Source: Gluconobacter albidus
Lineage (GTDB): Bacteria; Pseudomonadota; Alphaproteobacteria; Acetobacterales; Acetobacteraceae
DNA: 64,000 nucleotides
Direction of reading: 5' to 3'
NCBI RefSeq assembly: GCF_002723915.1
Contig: NZ_BEWL01000001.1
Span: 124,001 to 188,000 of the forward strand
Positions 46,425 through 57,623 of this stretch are shown piece by piece. The notes under the pieces are model-generated. The model had not been told where the DNA came from. It ran no database searches and saw only the letters and a list, made by a program, of their open reading frames with translations. The stretch's first letter is position 1; each line of letters opens with the position of its first letter. The position numbers and the translations under genes were made by a program.

Positions 46425-46807
46425 GGCCGGAAATCCGTCAACTCCGCAGCCGCATGCCCTTCGCCGGAAACGGCCAGCCCGGCCTCATGGATTTTCTGAC
46501 GCAACTGCGTAATCCAGTCCCGGACCGGAACCGCCTTGCGGCTGATGATCACGCCCCGCACCTCGTGGGCAATTTCGGCCACGACCCCGGCCCCGTCTCG
46601 CCGGAGCACGAAAACCCGCGTTTCAAACCTGAGGGAAAGATCCTCGATCTCGACCGTTCGCTTCAGCCATCCTCGTGCCCTGCGCGTCACGGTTGCCTGC
46701 CGTGGAAAGGCCTGCTCACAAAACGCGGCGAACTTCTCCAAAAACCGCTCCCGGCCGCCTTCCGCTTCCCGGATCAGTGCCGCAAGGTCATCGATCGTCC
46801 CGGTCAT
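46421..46807 (-). CDS. Unknown 128-residue protein of the telA operon
   Basis: No family recognised. Helical at the start (IDDLAALIREAEGG), then a beta-rich centre (TVEIEDLSLRFETRVFVLRRDG) and an amphipathic helix (WITQLRQKIHEAG). It has no signal peptide or membrane segment. It is the promoter-proximal gene of the operon and is coupled to the second YbjQ gene by ATGA, so it is likely made in step with the three partners. Confidence 0.7.
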   Translation of the reverse strand: MTGTIDDLAALIREAEGGRERFLEKFAAFCEQAFPRQATVTRRARGWLKRTVEIEDLSLRFETRVFVLRRDGAGVVAEIAHEVRGVIISRKAVPVRDWITQLRQKIHEAGLAVSGEGHAAAELTDFRP

Positions 46808-46892
46808 GAGCCCCTCTTCGACATTCCTGTTACACTTCGACAGGTTTCATGCCGCGTCAATCAGGAAATTCCGCTTTCGAAAAGTTCACATA

Positions 46893-46929
46893 AAAAAAAG
46901 CCCCCGGTCGCAATGACCGGGGGCCTTTT
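46893..46929. terminator. Strong terminator after the TonB-receptor gene
   Basis: Perfect stem GCCCCCGGTC / GACCGGGGGC with a five-base loop, an A-run before and a T-run after; it can work on the minus strand for the receptor gene and also on the plus strand. Confidence 0.88.
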
Positions 46930-46967
46930 AGGACCAGAGGTCCTGGGCGTCACTTAGACTGACAGGA

Positions 46968-49949
46968 TCAGAAGTTCATGCCTGCCTGCAGGAAGAAATA
47001 ACGTCCCTGATAGAAGCTGCCATAGGTCGCACCGGCGCTGTTATCCACACCGCTGGCTACGAAAGGGGGCTTCTTGTTGGTGATATTGTTGATGCCGCTC
47101 TCGAAGTTCCACTTCTTCCAGCGGTATGCGAGCGTCAGATCCTGTTCGATCATCATCGGCGTCTTGTAACGACCCGCTGTGGCGGAGGTCAGGAACTCGG
47201 ACTGGTCGTTCCAACGCATCCCACCGATGAACTGCATCATGTAAGTCGCCGTAAATGCACCATGGGTCCAGCCGAACGTCGCATAATCACGAACGCGCGG
47301 AATGCCATAGGACGCATTGGCATTGTTCGGACCACCAGCATACAGCAGGGCGCCGGTGTAGTTTGTGAATGCCCCACCCGGAACCAGCTGCTGCGTGTAG
47401 TTCAGCAGGTACTGGAAGTTGTTGGATACTGACAGGATGTCGTGACGCGCAACACGGATATGATAGTCGAAGTCGAAATCGACGCCGCTCTCATGCAGCG
47501 CGCCAGTGTTCTGGTTCGTCGCAGAAACCGTGTTGATCTGACCATTTGCCAGGCGGTTCACAGTATTGCAAAGCGAGGAGTTGGTCCCCGTGTAGCAACC
47601 ATCCAGAATGTACTGCGTCGGAAGCGCGCTGATCGTGTGGTTGACCGAGTAGTGCCAGAACTCACCGGAAATGGAGAGATTCGGGATCCAGCGCGGCGTG
47701 ATGATCGTACCGAACGTGTAGGTCCGCCCGATCTCAGGTGCCAGATGCGCATTACCACCACCCAGCGTCGGAACCTGACCTGTACCAGACTGATGGAACG
47801 TGGAGGTGTTGATCCCCTGCTTGGCGCAGGTTGCTGCAACCGTTGCCGAAGCCGCTCCATAAGTTCCAACCTGAGCCGAGTCACAGGGATCGTTGGCAAG
47901 GTTGTAGCTAAGCGACTGACCGCCATACAGCTCATAGACGTTCGGCTGGCGATAGGACGTACCGATCGTACCACGGAAACGGATGTCCTGCGTCGGAGCC
48001 CAGTTGATGGACGCCTTCCAGTTCTTCGCCGTATCAGACGTCGTGCTGTAGCCCGACGCACGACCCTGCGCGTCGATCGTCAGATCCTTGGCAAGGAAAA
48101 CGTTCTTCAGCAGTGTTGCCTTGGCTTCCGCATAACCTTCCGTCACGTCAAAGCCGCCGCTGGTCGGAAGAACCGTGTTGGTCAGGCTCTGCCCGCTGCT
48201 GATCAGCTCGTCAGGCGTGTTGGTCAGCTGTTCGCCACGATGTTCGAAACCAAACGCCATTCCCAGATCGCCGCCGCCCTTCCAGGGCATCGTCGTTACA
48301 TGGTTGTTGTTGATGCGCAGGTTCCAGTCACGAAGCTGGTAATGCGAATGAGTATTCGTGTTGTAGTTAACGTAGGAAGCTGCCTGCTTGCCCATCGTTC
48401 CGAACGGATTGCTGCACCCGAAGGACGGGCAGACCGACGGATTATAGACCAGGGCACTGGCCGAGTTGGACGGATCAACCTGCTGCAGACCATAGGCGTT
48501 CAGCAGGTTCGTGTACGACCCAACATTCTCCAGATGGTCCGTCGACATATTGGAACCGTAGGTATACGACACGTCGTAATCCCAGCCATAAGCGATCGCA
48601 CCGTTCACGCCCACCTTGGCGGTAACAGTATCGGTAGCGTTCTCATCACGGCGGTCACCGAGCTCCGTCAGACGCTTCGTGATATCGACATCCTGACCAA
48701 ACGGATTGTTCGGATCATTCGCCGGCACCGTGAGCACGGACGGCAACGTGCTGGGAGGAACAGAACCGTCAAACGGCTCGGCTGCCATGTAGCTGGAGCT
48801 GGTCCGATGTGAATACATCACATTGGAATACAGATTGGCATGACGGTTGAACTGGTAGTGGAAATCACCCGAGAGGCTGGAGTTCTGGAGCTGGTTGATC
48901 AGGCTCTGGTGCTCACCATACGGGTAACGATTGCTCGCACCCCAAGTGCTCACTGTCTTGCCATCCGGTGCCACAGCAGCATTCAGGTTCGTTGTGCTGT
49001 TCTGGACATGCGTATAATTAGAGTAGCCGGACCCGAAGGTTTCACCACCTGAACCTACCGGATTATCCGTCAGCTGCACCGGGTTAGCCCAGCCGCGATT
49101 ACGCTGCAGGACGCCGCCCTGCGTCATATACTGACCGAACAGCGTCAGGTTACCCTTGTCATGATCGAAGTTCCAGCCCTTATAGGCCGAGATCATACCC
49201 GTGTCGTTATCACCATGACCGGTGATGCCACCGCGGATGGTGATGTTACCGTCCGACAAGTCATGACGCATCTTGATGTTGATGACGCCCGAGACGGCAT
49301 CGGCGCCGTAAAGCTCGGAACCACCATCTTTCAGGATTTCGACACTGGCGATCTGCTGGACCGGCAGGGCGTTCAGATCGATACAGTTCGTCTGACCGTT
49401 CAGCGTCGCACGCTTGCCGTCGATCAGGACAAGTACGCGGTTCGAACCAAGGTTACGGATATCGGTGCAGGAGGCGCCGCCCGTACCGTTGGTTTCAGAG
49501 TTGTTCGTACCCGTTCCACCGATGGACGGAATACGCGCGAAGAAGTCGCTAAGCGTCGTCGCACCAGTCTGCTGGATCTGCTTTGCAGTCACGATCTGAA
49601 CAGGGTTGGCATTCTGGTTGTTGGAAGAGGCCAGAGCCGATCCCGTAACAACCATGCGCTCGCTGCCACCCGAGACACCCTGCGCTTCAAGAACTTCAGC
49701 GCGACGACGGCTGGAGAAAGCCGGGGCCGTCGTGGCAACCGGCACGGCGACGGACGAGGCAGCAACCGGAGCGGCAACAGCAGGCTTTGCAGTCTTGGCC
49801 GCAGCCGTCGAAGTGGTGGCCTTGTGATGCACAGCCTTGTGGGAACGGTGCTCCGGCTGTGACGTGGAAGCGGCGAAAGCCGTCCCGGACAGGGTCCCAA
49901 CTCCGAGAATTGATGCACACAGCAACAGGTGGCGACGAGATGTGCTCAT
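46968..49949 (-). CDS. TonB-dependent outer membrane receptor
   Basis: Outer-membrane importer of 993 residues powered by TonB. A signal peptide (1-29) is followed by an Ala/His/Lys-rich linker, then ERMVVTGSAL near 97-106 resembling a TonB box. The plug domain runs through TIRNLGSNRVLVLIDGKR-type sequence and EILKDGGSELYGADAVSGVINI, and the 22-strand barrel ends in a C-terminal aromatic (Phe). The plug carries two cysteines near the CTDIRN and TNC segments. Substrate is unknown; siderophore, sugar or other ligand. The start is the ATG at 49947-49949; a GAAGGA lies 12 bases upstream, rather far. A strong terminator follows. Confidence 0.9.
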   Translation of the reverse strand: MSTSRRHLLLCASILGVGTLSGTAFAASTSQPEHRSHKAVHHKATTSTAAAKTAKPAVAAPVAASSVAVPVATTAPAFSSRRRAEVLEAQGVSGGSERMVVTGSALASSNNQNANPVQIVTAKQIQQTGATTLSDFFARIPSIGGTGTNNSETNGTGGASCTDIRNLGSNRVLVLIDGKRATLNGQTNCIDLNALPVQQIASVEILKDGGSELYGADAVSGVINIKMRHDLSDGNITIRGGITGHGDNDTGMISAYKGWNFDHDKGNLTLFGQYMTQGGVLQRNRGWANPVQLTDNPVGSGGETFGSGYSNYTHVQNSTTNLNAAVAPDGKTVSTWGASNRYPYGEHQSLINQLQNSSLSGDFHYQFNRHANLYSNVMYSHRTSSSYMAAEPFDGSVPPSTLPSVLTVPANDPNNPFGQDVDITKRLTELGDRRDENATDTVTAKVGVNGAIAYGWDYDVSYTYGSNMSTDHLENVGSYTNLLNAYGLQQVDPSNSASALVYNPSVCPSFGCSNPFGTMGKQAASYVNYNTNTHSHYQLRDWNLRINNNHVTTMPWKGGGDLGMAFGFEHRGEQLTNTPDELISSGQSLTNTVLPTSGGFDVTEGYAEAKATLLKNVFLAKDLTIDAQGRASGYSTTSDTAKNWKASINWAPTQDIRFRGTIGTSYRQPNVYELYGGQSLSYNLANDPCDSAQVGTYGAASATVAATCAKQGINTSTFHQSGTGQVPTLGGGNAHLAPEIGRTYTFGTIITPRWIPNLSISGEFWHYSVNHTISALPTQYILDGCYTGTNSSLCNTVNRLANGQINTVSATNQNTGALHESGVDFDFDYHIRVARHDILSVSNNFQYLLNYTQQLVPGGAFTNYTGALLYAGGPNNANASYGIPRVRDYATFGWTHGAFTATYMMQFIGGMRWNDQSEFLTSATAGRYKTPMMIEQDLTLAYRWKKWNFESGINNITNKKPPFVASGVDNSAGATYGSFYQGRYFFLQAGMNF

Positions 49950-50131
49950 CAAAGAACAAGATCCTTCAAAAGAATGTTGTCCCCTCTCTAAAGATCTCGG
50001 AGCGTTACTGTCACGAAAAATACATACCTGCCATGCTTGCAGAGGGAACTTGAATGCAACACGTGTGATAAATGCAACAGTTATACCCAGCCCGGGTTTT
50101 TCGTTTTGATTCAGCAACTAAATAGTTATTT

Positions 50132-50166
50132 AAAAAGCCCCTGACCCGCAGGCCAGAAGCTTTTTT
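50132..50166 (-). terminator. Terminator of groEL
   Basis: Imperfect stem AAAAAGC..TCTGGCC pairing with GGTCAGGGGCTTTTT on the minus strand, downstream of the groEL stop. Confidence 0.7.
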
Positions 50167-50228
50167 GCAACATGTCAGGACATTCCCGCCTCTTCCGTGG
50201 AAGAGACAGGAGACGGACCGGACTTCGA

Positions 50229-51893
<1,665 letters not shown>

Positions 51894-51919
51894 TTACGAG
51901 AGGAAACGGGGACGGCTGA

Positions 51920-52210
51920 TCAGCCGATCACACCCATGATGTCGCTCTCTTTCATGATCAGCAGCTCTTCGCCGTCGATCTTGACCTCGGTGCCGGACCA
52001 CTTGCCGAACAGCACCTTGTCACCAGCCTTGACGTCCAGAGCCACGATCTGGCCCTGCTCGTTGCGGGCACCCGGGCCGACGGAAACGACTTCGCCTTCG
52101 GTCGGCTTGTCCTTGGCGGTGTCAGGAATGATGATGCCGCCGGCGGTCTTCTCTTCGCCCGTCAGGCGACGGACCACCACGCGGTCGTGAAGGGGACGAA
52201 ACTTCGTCAT
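51920..52210 (-). CDS. groES: Co-chaperonin GroES
   Basis: Heptameric lid of GroEL, 96 residues. The start ATG (52208-52210) has GGAG six bases upstream, and the product begins [13 protein letters not shown], the normal GroES start; the frame remains open upstream without support. The mobile loop ([12 protein letters not shown]) and C-terminal strands are intact. Confidence 0.97.
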   Translation of the reverse strand: MTKFRPLHDRVVVRRLTGEEKTAGGIIIPDTAKDKPTEGEVVSVGPGARNEQGQIVALDVKAGDKVLFGKWSGTEVKIDGEELLIMKESDIMGVIG

Positions 52211-52287
52211 GGATCGCTCCATATATTGGTCACACCCTTGTAAAAAGCAGCATGACCGGGTTGCTGCACTCAATGACTGCAGTGCAT

Positions 52288-52314
52288 TTGGCACTCTCAC
52301 ATGGAGAGTGCCAA
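52288..52314. promoter_or_regulatory. CIRCE-type HrcA operator upstream of groES
   Basis: TTGGCACTC, nine bases, GAGTGCCAA: an exact inverted repeat with CIRCE spacing. Against the consensus TTAGCACTC-N9-GAGTGCTAA, only position 3 of each arm differs (G for A, C for T). It covers the expected start of transcription of the groESL promoter, so HrcA repression is the likely role. Confidence 0.9.
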
Positions 52315-52315
52315 A

Positions 52316-52344
52316 GACATAGGCGTCCAACCCGTTTCCGTCAA
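52316..52344 (-). promoter_or_regulatory. groESL promoter
   Basis: On the minus strand TTGACG (52344-52339) and TATGTC (52321-52316) are 17 bases apart, a sigma-70-like pair directly upstream of the CIRCE element. The -35 overlaps the stop codon of the DUF4169 gene. Confidence 0.65.
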
Positions 52345-52547
52345 GGTTTTCCGCTGCTGTCTCCGGCTGCTCCGGAAGAAAGTTTCCGTCCGTCCAGCAG
52401 GCTTTTCAGCCGCTGTTTTTCCATGTTTTCCGCCAGTTTCTGCCCTTTGGTGCGCCCGTAAAGACGCCGGTTCGCATCCGCGACCTTTGCATCCTCGGCA
52501 CCCTTGCGGCGTTTGCGTTCCCGGCGGAGATTGATGACGTCGCTCAT
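52341..52547 (-). CDS. DUF4169 family small protein
   Basis: A 68-residue basic, helical protein matching DUF4169: [16 protein letters not shown] then [12 protein letters not shown]. Function unknown, common in alphaproteobacteria. Its stop codon overlaps the groESL -35 element, so its transcription can read into groESL. Confidence 0.8.
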   Translation of the reverse strand: MSDVINLRRERKRRKGAEDAKVADANRRLYGRTKGQKLAENMEKQRLKSLLDGRKLSSGAAGDSSGKP

Positions 52548-52589
52548 GGCTCATGGCCTTTCGGGCATGACAGGACTGGATATACAGAC

Positions 52590-53300
52590 ATGAAACACAG
52601 CCCAACGGACAAGAAAACCCCCATGACAGGCCAGATGGTCAAGCTGACGGCTACGGACGGCCACAGCTTCGGTGCCTGGGAATCCGGCTCGGCGGAGTCG
52701 CCCCTCGCCCTTATTGTTTTACAGGAGATTTTCGGCCTCACCGACCATATCCGCAATGTCTGCAACGACTTCGCGGCCGAGGGTTTCCACGTCATCGCTC
52801 CAGCGGTTTTCGACCGGGCAAAACCCAACGTCGTTCTGCCTTACTCACAGGCCGGCGTGACGGAAGGTCTTGAACTCCGCAGCCAGATCCCGTCAGAAAA
52901 GACGCTCGCCGACATCGCCGCCTGCGCGAAAGCCCTGCGCGATGCAGGACACGAAAAAGTCGGGATCATCGGCTTCTGCTGGGGTGGGCTTCTGGCCTGG
53001 CTGACGGCGACCCGGACCCGGGACGTGGACGCCGCCGTCAGCTGGTATGGCGGCAGCATCGGAAACCATGTCGAAACCGCACCGCATTGTCCGGTCGAAC
53101 TGCATTTCGGCGGCGAAGATTCCTCCATCCCGCATACCGAAATCCAGAAGATCCGCGATACCCGTCCCGAGATCGAGGAATATGTCTACGACGACGCTGG
53201 TCACGGTTTCGGCTGCCCCGAGCGCCCGAGCTTTAACCGCGACGCCCGTGATCTCGCCTGGTCCCGCAGCGTCGAATTTCTGAAAACACATCTCGCCTGA
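52590..53300 (+). CDS. Dienelactone hydrolase family protein
   Basis: Alpha/beta hydrolase, 236 residues. The nucleophile cysteine is in IGFCWGG (near 130), the aspartate in the GGEDSSI region (near 174) and the histidine in GHGFGC (near 208), the Cys-Asp-His triad of DLH. It has no signal peptide. The start could be 52590 or the ATG at 52623. Substrate unknown; the gene is single and divergent from the DUF4169 gene by 42 bases. Confidence 0.9.
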   Translation: MKHSPTDKKTPMTGQMVKLTATDGHSFGAWESGSAESPLALIVLQEIFGLTDHIRNVCNDFAAEGFHVIAPAVFDRAKPNVVLPYSQAGVTEGLELRSQIPSEKTLADIAACAKALRDAGHEKVGIIGFCWGGLLAWLTATRTRDVDAAVSWYGGSIGNHVETAPHCPVELHFGGEDSSIPHTEIQKIRDTRPEIEEYVYDDAGHGFGCPERPSFNRDARDLAWSRSVEFLKTHLA

Positions 53301-53406
53301 AGCGCACCCCCGACACGGTGACACAGACTGTCGCAAAACCGTGGAAGGGGTCTATAATGACGACAGGCCCGGCGAATACCGCACCGGATCAGACAGGAGT
53401 TTCAAG

Positions 53407-53670
53407 ATGAGCACCAACCCGCTCAAAGACGACCCCAAGCACGATGCCGCGATCCGTCACGAAGCGCGTCTTCTGTGGGAAGCCGATGGCAAACCGGACT
53501 GCGGCCCCGAAGGCTATCTCGAAAAAGCCGCCGACCTGATCGCCATCAAAGGCGTGCCGCAGGGCACCCCGGTCAAGGATCTGCCGCCGGTAGAACTGGA
53601 CGGCGTTGAAATCGACGATGCCCGTGCAGGCATCGACCTGAACGCAGACCCGAACCATAATTTCGACTGA
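53407..53670 (+). CDS. DUF2934-like small protein
   Basis: An 87-residue protein starting at an ATG with AGGAG seven bases upstream. Its centre (IRHEARLLWEADGKPDCG) resembles DUF2934, a short helical domain of unknown function. The rest is acidic. It follows the dienelactone hydrolase gene by 106 bases. Confidence 0.7.
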   Translation: MSTNPLKDDPKHDAAIRHEARLLWEADGKPDCGPEGYLEKAADLIAIKGVPQGTPVKDLPPVELDGVEIDDARAGIDLNADPNHNFD

Positions 53671-53681
53671 TCCATGACATC

Positions 53682-53710
53682 CGCCGCGCCCGCTTCACGC
53701 AGGCGCGGCG
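53682..53710. terminator. GC-rich inverted repeat between convergent genes
   Basis: Perfect stem CGCCGCGCC / GGCGCGGCG with an 11-base loop between the DUF2934 gene and mtnP. No T-run follows on either strand, so it is only a probable terminator. Confidence 0.5.
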
Positions 53711-53722
53711 TTCAGCAGAGCC

Positions 53723-54613
53723 TCAGCCCTGCTTCAGAACACGCCCGGCAACAGCATCGAGCTTGGCCACAAGCTTCGGATCGCGTGCAGCCGGAGCCGT
53801 AATGATCGCATGATCCAGCGCCCGCTCGGCCGTCAGATCCACAGCGCGCTTCTTGCCCAGCACCGGAATGACCGCCTTCACAAGACGGCGCGCATTTTCG
53901 GCATTCCCCGTCATGACCTTCACGACAGCCTCAACTGTCACGCTGTCATGTTCGGTGTGCCAGCAGTCGAAATCCGTGACCATTGCAACGGTCGCGTAGT
54001 TCATCTCCGCTTCGCGTGCGAGCTTGGCTTCCGGCATGTTCGTCATGCCCACAACCGAACAGCCCCAGGACCGGTACAGCTCGCTCTCGGCACGCGTGGA
54101 GAACTGTGGCCCCTCCATCACCAGATACGTCCCGCCCCGTGTGAACGGAATACCAAGCGTAGCTGCTTCATCTTGCACCACATCCAGCACGCGTGCCGAA
54201 ACCGGGTCCGCCATGCCGACATGCGCCACGCAGCCCGTGTCGAAGAAGCTCTTCTCACGTGCGAAGCTGCGGTCAATGAACTGGTCCACCAGCACGAAAT
54301 GTCCCGGCGGCAGCTCTTCCTTGAGCGAACCCACAGCCGAAAGTGACAGAATATCCGTCACGCCAGCGCGCTTGAGCGCATCGATATTGGCGCGGAAATT
54401 CAGGCGTGACGGCGGAATGGGATGACCCCGCCCGTGACGCGGCAGGAATACGCACTGCACGCCCTCGAACGTCCCGAACAGCAGTTCGTCGGACGGCTCG
54501 CCCCAGGGCGTTTCAACCCGGCGCCATTCCTTGTTTTCGAGTCCGTCGATATCATACAGCCCCGAACCACCGATCACACCGATGACGGGCTGGATTTCCT
54601 GTTCCGAAGACAT
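53723..54613 (-). CDS. mtnP: 5'-methylthioadenosine phosphorylase
   Basis: Phosphorolysis of methylthioadenosine in methionine salvage. The 296-residue protein starts at the ATG 54611-54613 and begins with IGVIGGSGLYDIDGL. Motifs RHGRGHPIPPS, MEGPQFSTRAESELY and the NMPEAKLAREAE region are those of MTAP/PNP family II; Thr/Ser-type phosphate loop is present. Divergent from hemF across 287 bases, in which I see no gene. Confidence 0.93.
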   Translation of the reverse strand: MSSEQEIQPVIGVIGGSGLYDIDGLENKEWRRVETPWGEPSDELLFGTFEGVQCVFLPRHGRGHPIPPSRLNFRANIDALKRAGVTDILSLSAVGSLKEELPPGHFVLVDQFIDRSFAREKSFFDTGCVAHVGMADPVSARVLDVVQDEAATLGIPFTRGGTYLVMEGPQFSTRAESELYRSWGCSVVGMTNMPEAKLAREAEMNYATVAMVTDFDCWHTEHDSVTVEAVVKVMTGNAENARRLVKAVIPVLGKKRAVDLTAERALDHAIITAPAARDPKLVAKLDAVAGRVLKQG

Positions 54614-54900
54614 GTCTGTTCCTGACTGTTGGTTAATCCGCTCTGCCCGTTCTGGACCACGAGAACGCCCCGCGCGCAAGCCTTGCCCGCAACGCACGTC
54701 CCCTCCTGCCTCCGGAGAAACATTTTCATAAAAACCCGACGTTTTTACGAAATGAAAATGTCTTTGCGCCATCGTCCCGCCACGGATGGCCGCCACCAAT
54801 GAGCGTCCGTCATGCAACAGCCAACTGTTCGGCGACGGCGTGATTTGCTAGGACACTGCGCGTAACGAAGTTTTGTCCTGTATAGACGGGGGAAGAAAAA

Positions 54901-55818
54901 ATGGACCAGATCAGCCCCGGTTTCGCCGAAACCGTTCGTCCAGACGTACCTCACGACGCCCTCAAGCAGGACGCCAAAGCCTGGTTCGAAACCCTCCGTG
55001 ACCGCATCTGCGCGTCATACGAAAAACTCGAAGACGAAGCAGCCGAAGGCGGTTCGCAGGTCCTGCGCGACCGCACCGCCCCCGGCCGCTTTGAACGCAC
55101 CGTCTGGAACCGCCCCGAAGGCGGCGGCGGCGTCATGTCCGTCATGCGTGGTCGCGTGTTCGAGAAAGTCGGCGTCAACGTTTCAACCGTCTGGGGCGAA
55201 TTCTCCCCCGAGTTCCGCAAGAACATTCCTGGCGCCGATGAAGACCCGCGTTTTTTCGCAACCGGCGTCTCCCTCGTCGCCCATCCCTGCAACCCGCATG
55301 TGAGCGCCGCGCATTTCAACACGCGCATGATCATCACGACGAAGGGCTGGTTCGGCGGTGGTGGCGACATCACGCCCATGTTCCCCGACAGTGCGGAAGC
55401 CCGGTCTGACGCGGATTATTTTCACAAATCCTTCGAAGACGCTTGCAACCGCCACGATCCGGAGCACTATCCCCGCTTCAAAGAGTGGTGTGACCGCTAC
55501 TTCCACCTGCACCACCGCAACGAACCACGCGGTCTGGGCGGAATCTTCTACGACCAGTTCTTCACTGGCGATGAAACTCTCGACTTCGCCTTCACGAAGG
55601 ACGTCGGCATGGCGTTTCACGACGCGTACCCCGCTGTCGTACGCCGCCGCATGTTCACGCCCTGGACCGAAGCCGACCGTGACGCCCAGCTCATCCGGCG
55701 CGGCCGCTATGTGGAGTTCAACCTTCTTCACGACCGCGGCACACTGTTCGGCCTCAAGACGGGCGGCAACACCGAATCCATTCTCATGAGCATGCCGCCG
55801 GAAGTGCGCTGGCCGTGA
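54901..55818 (+). CDS. hemF: Oxygen-dependent coproporphyrinogen III oxidase
   Basis: Heme biosynthesis enzyme, coproporphyrinogen III to protoporphyrinogen IX, needing oxygen. The 305 residues carry the family blocks: AAHFNTRM and [10 protein letters not shown], then [15 protein letters not shown] and the C-terminal [18 protein letters not shown]. The upstream GGGGGAAG is a good ribosome-binding site. Its stop overlaps the next gene (GTGA), an unexpected partner. Confidence 0.96.
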   Translation: MDQISPGFAETVRPDVPHDALKQDAKAWFETLRDRICASYEKLEDEAAEGGSQVLRDRTAPGRFERTVWNRPEGGGGVMSVMRGRVFEKVGVNVSTVWGEFSPEFRKNIPGADEDPRFFATGVSLVAHPCNPHVSAAHFNTRMIITTKGWFGGGGDITPMFPDSAEARSDADYFHKSFEDACNRHDPEHYPRFKEWCDRYFHLHHRNEPRGLGGIFYDQFFTGDETLDFAFTKDVGMAFHDAYPAVVRRRMFTPWTEADRDAQLIRRGRYVEFNLLHDRGTLFGLKTGGNTESILMSMPPEVRWP

Positions 55819-56897
55819 GACTGACCCGACGTGCAGCGCTGAAGGGGCTGGCGGCCCTTGGTGGAGCCGCTCCCTTCCTGACCCTTCCGGCCCGCGCCGG
55901 GACTCTGACGGATGTTCAGCTCCTTCTGGGCGGCACGCTCGCCTCCATCCCCGGTCAGTTCGCAGAACTCGCCAGTGGTGCCATCTCCCACGCGCTGGAT
56001 CTGGCGACGCCTCTCGAACTGACCCCCGATATCGGGCAGGATGGCGTTCGCGCCGCAAACCTGTTCGACGCCAACAGTGCGCCCGACGGTAACACTGCCC
56101 TGGCTTTTCCGGGCGCTACCCTTCTGGCCTCCCTGACGGGCGATTCCCGTGTTCACTACGACTTCGGACGCTGGACTCCGGTCCTCGTGGCATCCACCAC
56201 GACCGTCGTCATCGCCCGCGCCGAACTGCACAAAACCCTGCGCAGCCGCCTGACGGGGTTCTTCCACGACCATCCTGTCCGCCTCGCCGTCTCCCGCATC
56301 GGGGGCCCGGAACTCAACGCGCTGATGGGCCTTTCTCTTCTGGGCCTGCGCCCCATTCCCGTGCCCGGCTATGTCGATTCGTCAAAGGCCCTGACCGCCC
56401 TGCACGAAGGCACCGTCGATGCTGTGCAGATTTCTCCATACACGCTCGACCGACCGCTGGATGATGTGCTCGCCAACCTGCCCGAAGGGACGAGCGCGAT
56501 CTATTCCACCGGCGACCTGACCGACACGCATTCGACGACCATCCCCATTTTCATGGAAGCCTATCAGCAGGCCCGTCACCGCCCCCCCGAAGGCCCGTTC
56601 TATCACGCCTGGCAGGCCGTCTCCGCAGCAGCCGACACTGCCATGGCCATCGCATTGCCCATGCTGACGCCTCCGGAAATCGTCACACAGTGGAACCATG
56701 CCTGTACGGCTGCCACTGCGGATGCCGGCGTCAGACGCTGGGCCGAAACGCATCATTTCAAGCTGGTCACGGGCGACAACGCCGCTCCGTTCCTCTCACG
56801 CGCCGTTCCCGATCTGGGAGCCACGCTGGCCCTGCGCCGCTGGCTCGCCGTCAATACGCCGCGCTGGCGCGAAGGACAGGAAACCCGTCACCTCTGA
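55815..56897 (+). CDS. Bug/TctC-type periplasmic substrate-binding protein
   Basis: A 360-residue binding protein of the tripartite tricarboxylate (Bug) type with a twin-arginine signal (LTRRAALKG at 3-11, then a hydrophobic run). The start is GTG, overlapping the hemF stop. The two lobes include GFPxxxxHALDLA-type and [10 protein letters not shown] segments. The partner membrane genes tctA and tctB are absent nearby, so it is an orphan binding protein; ligand unknown. Confidence 0.8.
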   Translation: MRLTRRAALKGLAALGGAAPFLTLPARAGTLTDVQLLLGGTLASIPGQFAELASGAISHALDLATPLELTPDIGQDGVRAANLFDANSAPDGNTALAFPGATLLASLTGDSRVHYDFGRWTPVLVASTTTVVIARAELHKTLRSRLTGFFHDHPVRLAVSRIGGPELNALMGLSLLGLRPIPVPGYVDSSKALTALHEGTVDAVQISPYTLDRPLDDVLANLPEGTSAIYSTGDLTDTHSTTIPIFMEAYQQARHRPPEGPFYHAWQAVSAAADTAMAIALPMLTPPEIVTQWNHACTAATADAGVRRWAETHHFKLVTGDNAAPFLSRAVPDLGATLALRRWLAVNTPRWREGQETRHL

Positions 56898-56902
56898 CAG
56901 TC

Positions 56903-57502
56903 TCAGCGGCGGCGCGTTTTCAGCAGGATGCGAACCGACCCATGATTGGCCGCATGGGGGTGCACGACGGCCAGAACCATGGACCGCAGATCCCCACGCT
57001 GGAGCCACAACGGAAGTTCACGGCGGATCAGGCCGCTCGTCTCCCCGCTTCCGAGCCCCGTCACAACCTCCACACAGCGCCAGTTCCGCACCCGTGCGCG
57101 CTGCATGAAATCATACAGCCGCTCAAACGCCTCCTGCACGACGTATCCATGCAGATCGAGCCGCGCATCAACCTTCATCTGCCCGCGTGACAGACGCTTC
57201 CAGCTCGTATCATCCAGCCCCGGCGCCCGTACGCCGACCGACAACTCCGCAGGACGGGACTTCGGCTTCGCGGATTGCACCGGCACGAAAGACCGCCCCG
57301 TCACCACAGGCAGGGAGCGCGGCAGCTCCGCAGCGGGTGCAGGAGATTCGACTTTCGTCACAAGACCCACGCGACGCGGAGAACGCGGAGAGCGCAACGG
57401 CCTGATATCACGGACAACCATCCGCCACAGCGTCGCCTCTTCCTCCCTCAGATCCCGCTTCGCCACACTGCCCTCACTTCCTGTCCGGCCGCCCATGTCC
57501 AT
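56903..57502 (-). CDS. Smr domain protein
   Basis: A 199-residue protein whose last 90 residues are an Smr domain: LDLHGY near 113-118 and VVTGLGSGETSGLIRREL, which are the nuclease motifs of MutS2/SmrA. Smr domains cleave or nick nucleic acid; the first 100 residues are proline/arginine-rich and probably disordered. The start is the ATG at 57500-57502. Confidence 0.88.
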   Translation of the reverse strand: MDMGGRTGSEGSVAKRDLREEEATLWRMVVRDIRPLRSPRSPRRVGLVTKVESPAPAAELPRSLPVVTGRSFVPVQSAKPKSRPAELSVGVRAPGLDDTSWKRLSRGQMKVDARLDLHGYVVQEAFERLYDFMQRARVRNWRCVEVVTGLGSGETSGLIRRELPLWLQRGDLRSMVLAVVHPHAANHGSVRILLKTRRR

Positions 57503-57623
57503 CAGGCAAATTCAGGCCCCGAGCATGTAACGGCTTCCACCACCATTGAACAATGTTCTTTCGGGACTTTACCCCCGCTGATGCGTTCACAGGCAAGGTT
57601 CCATTTATGGAAAGAACAGGCCC

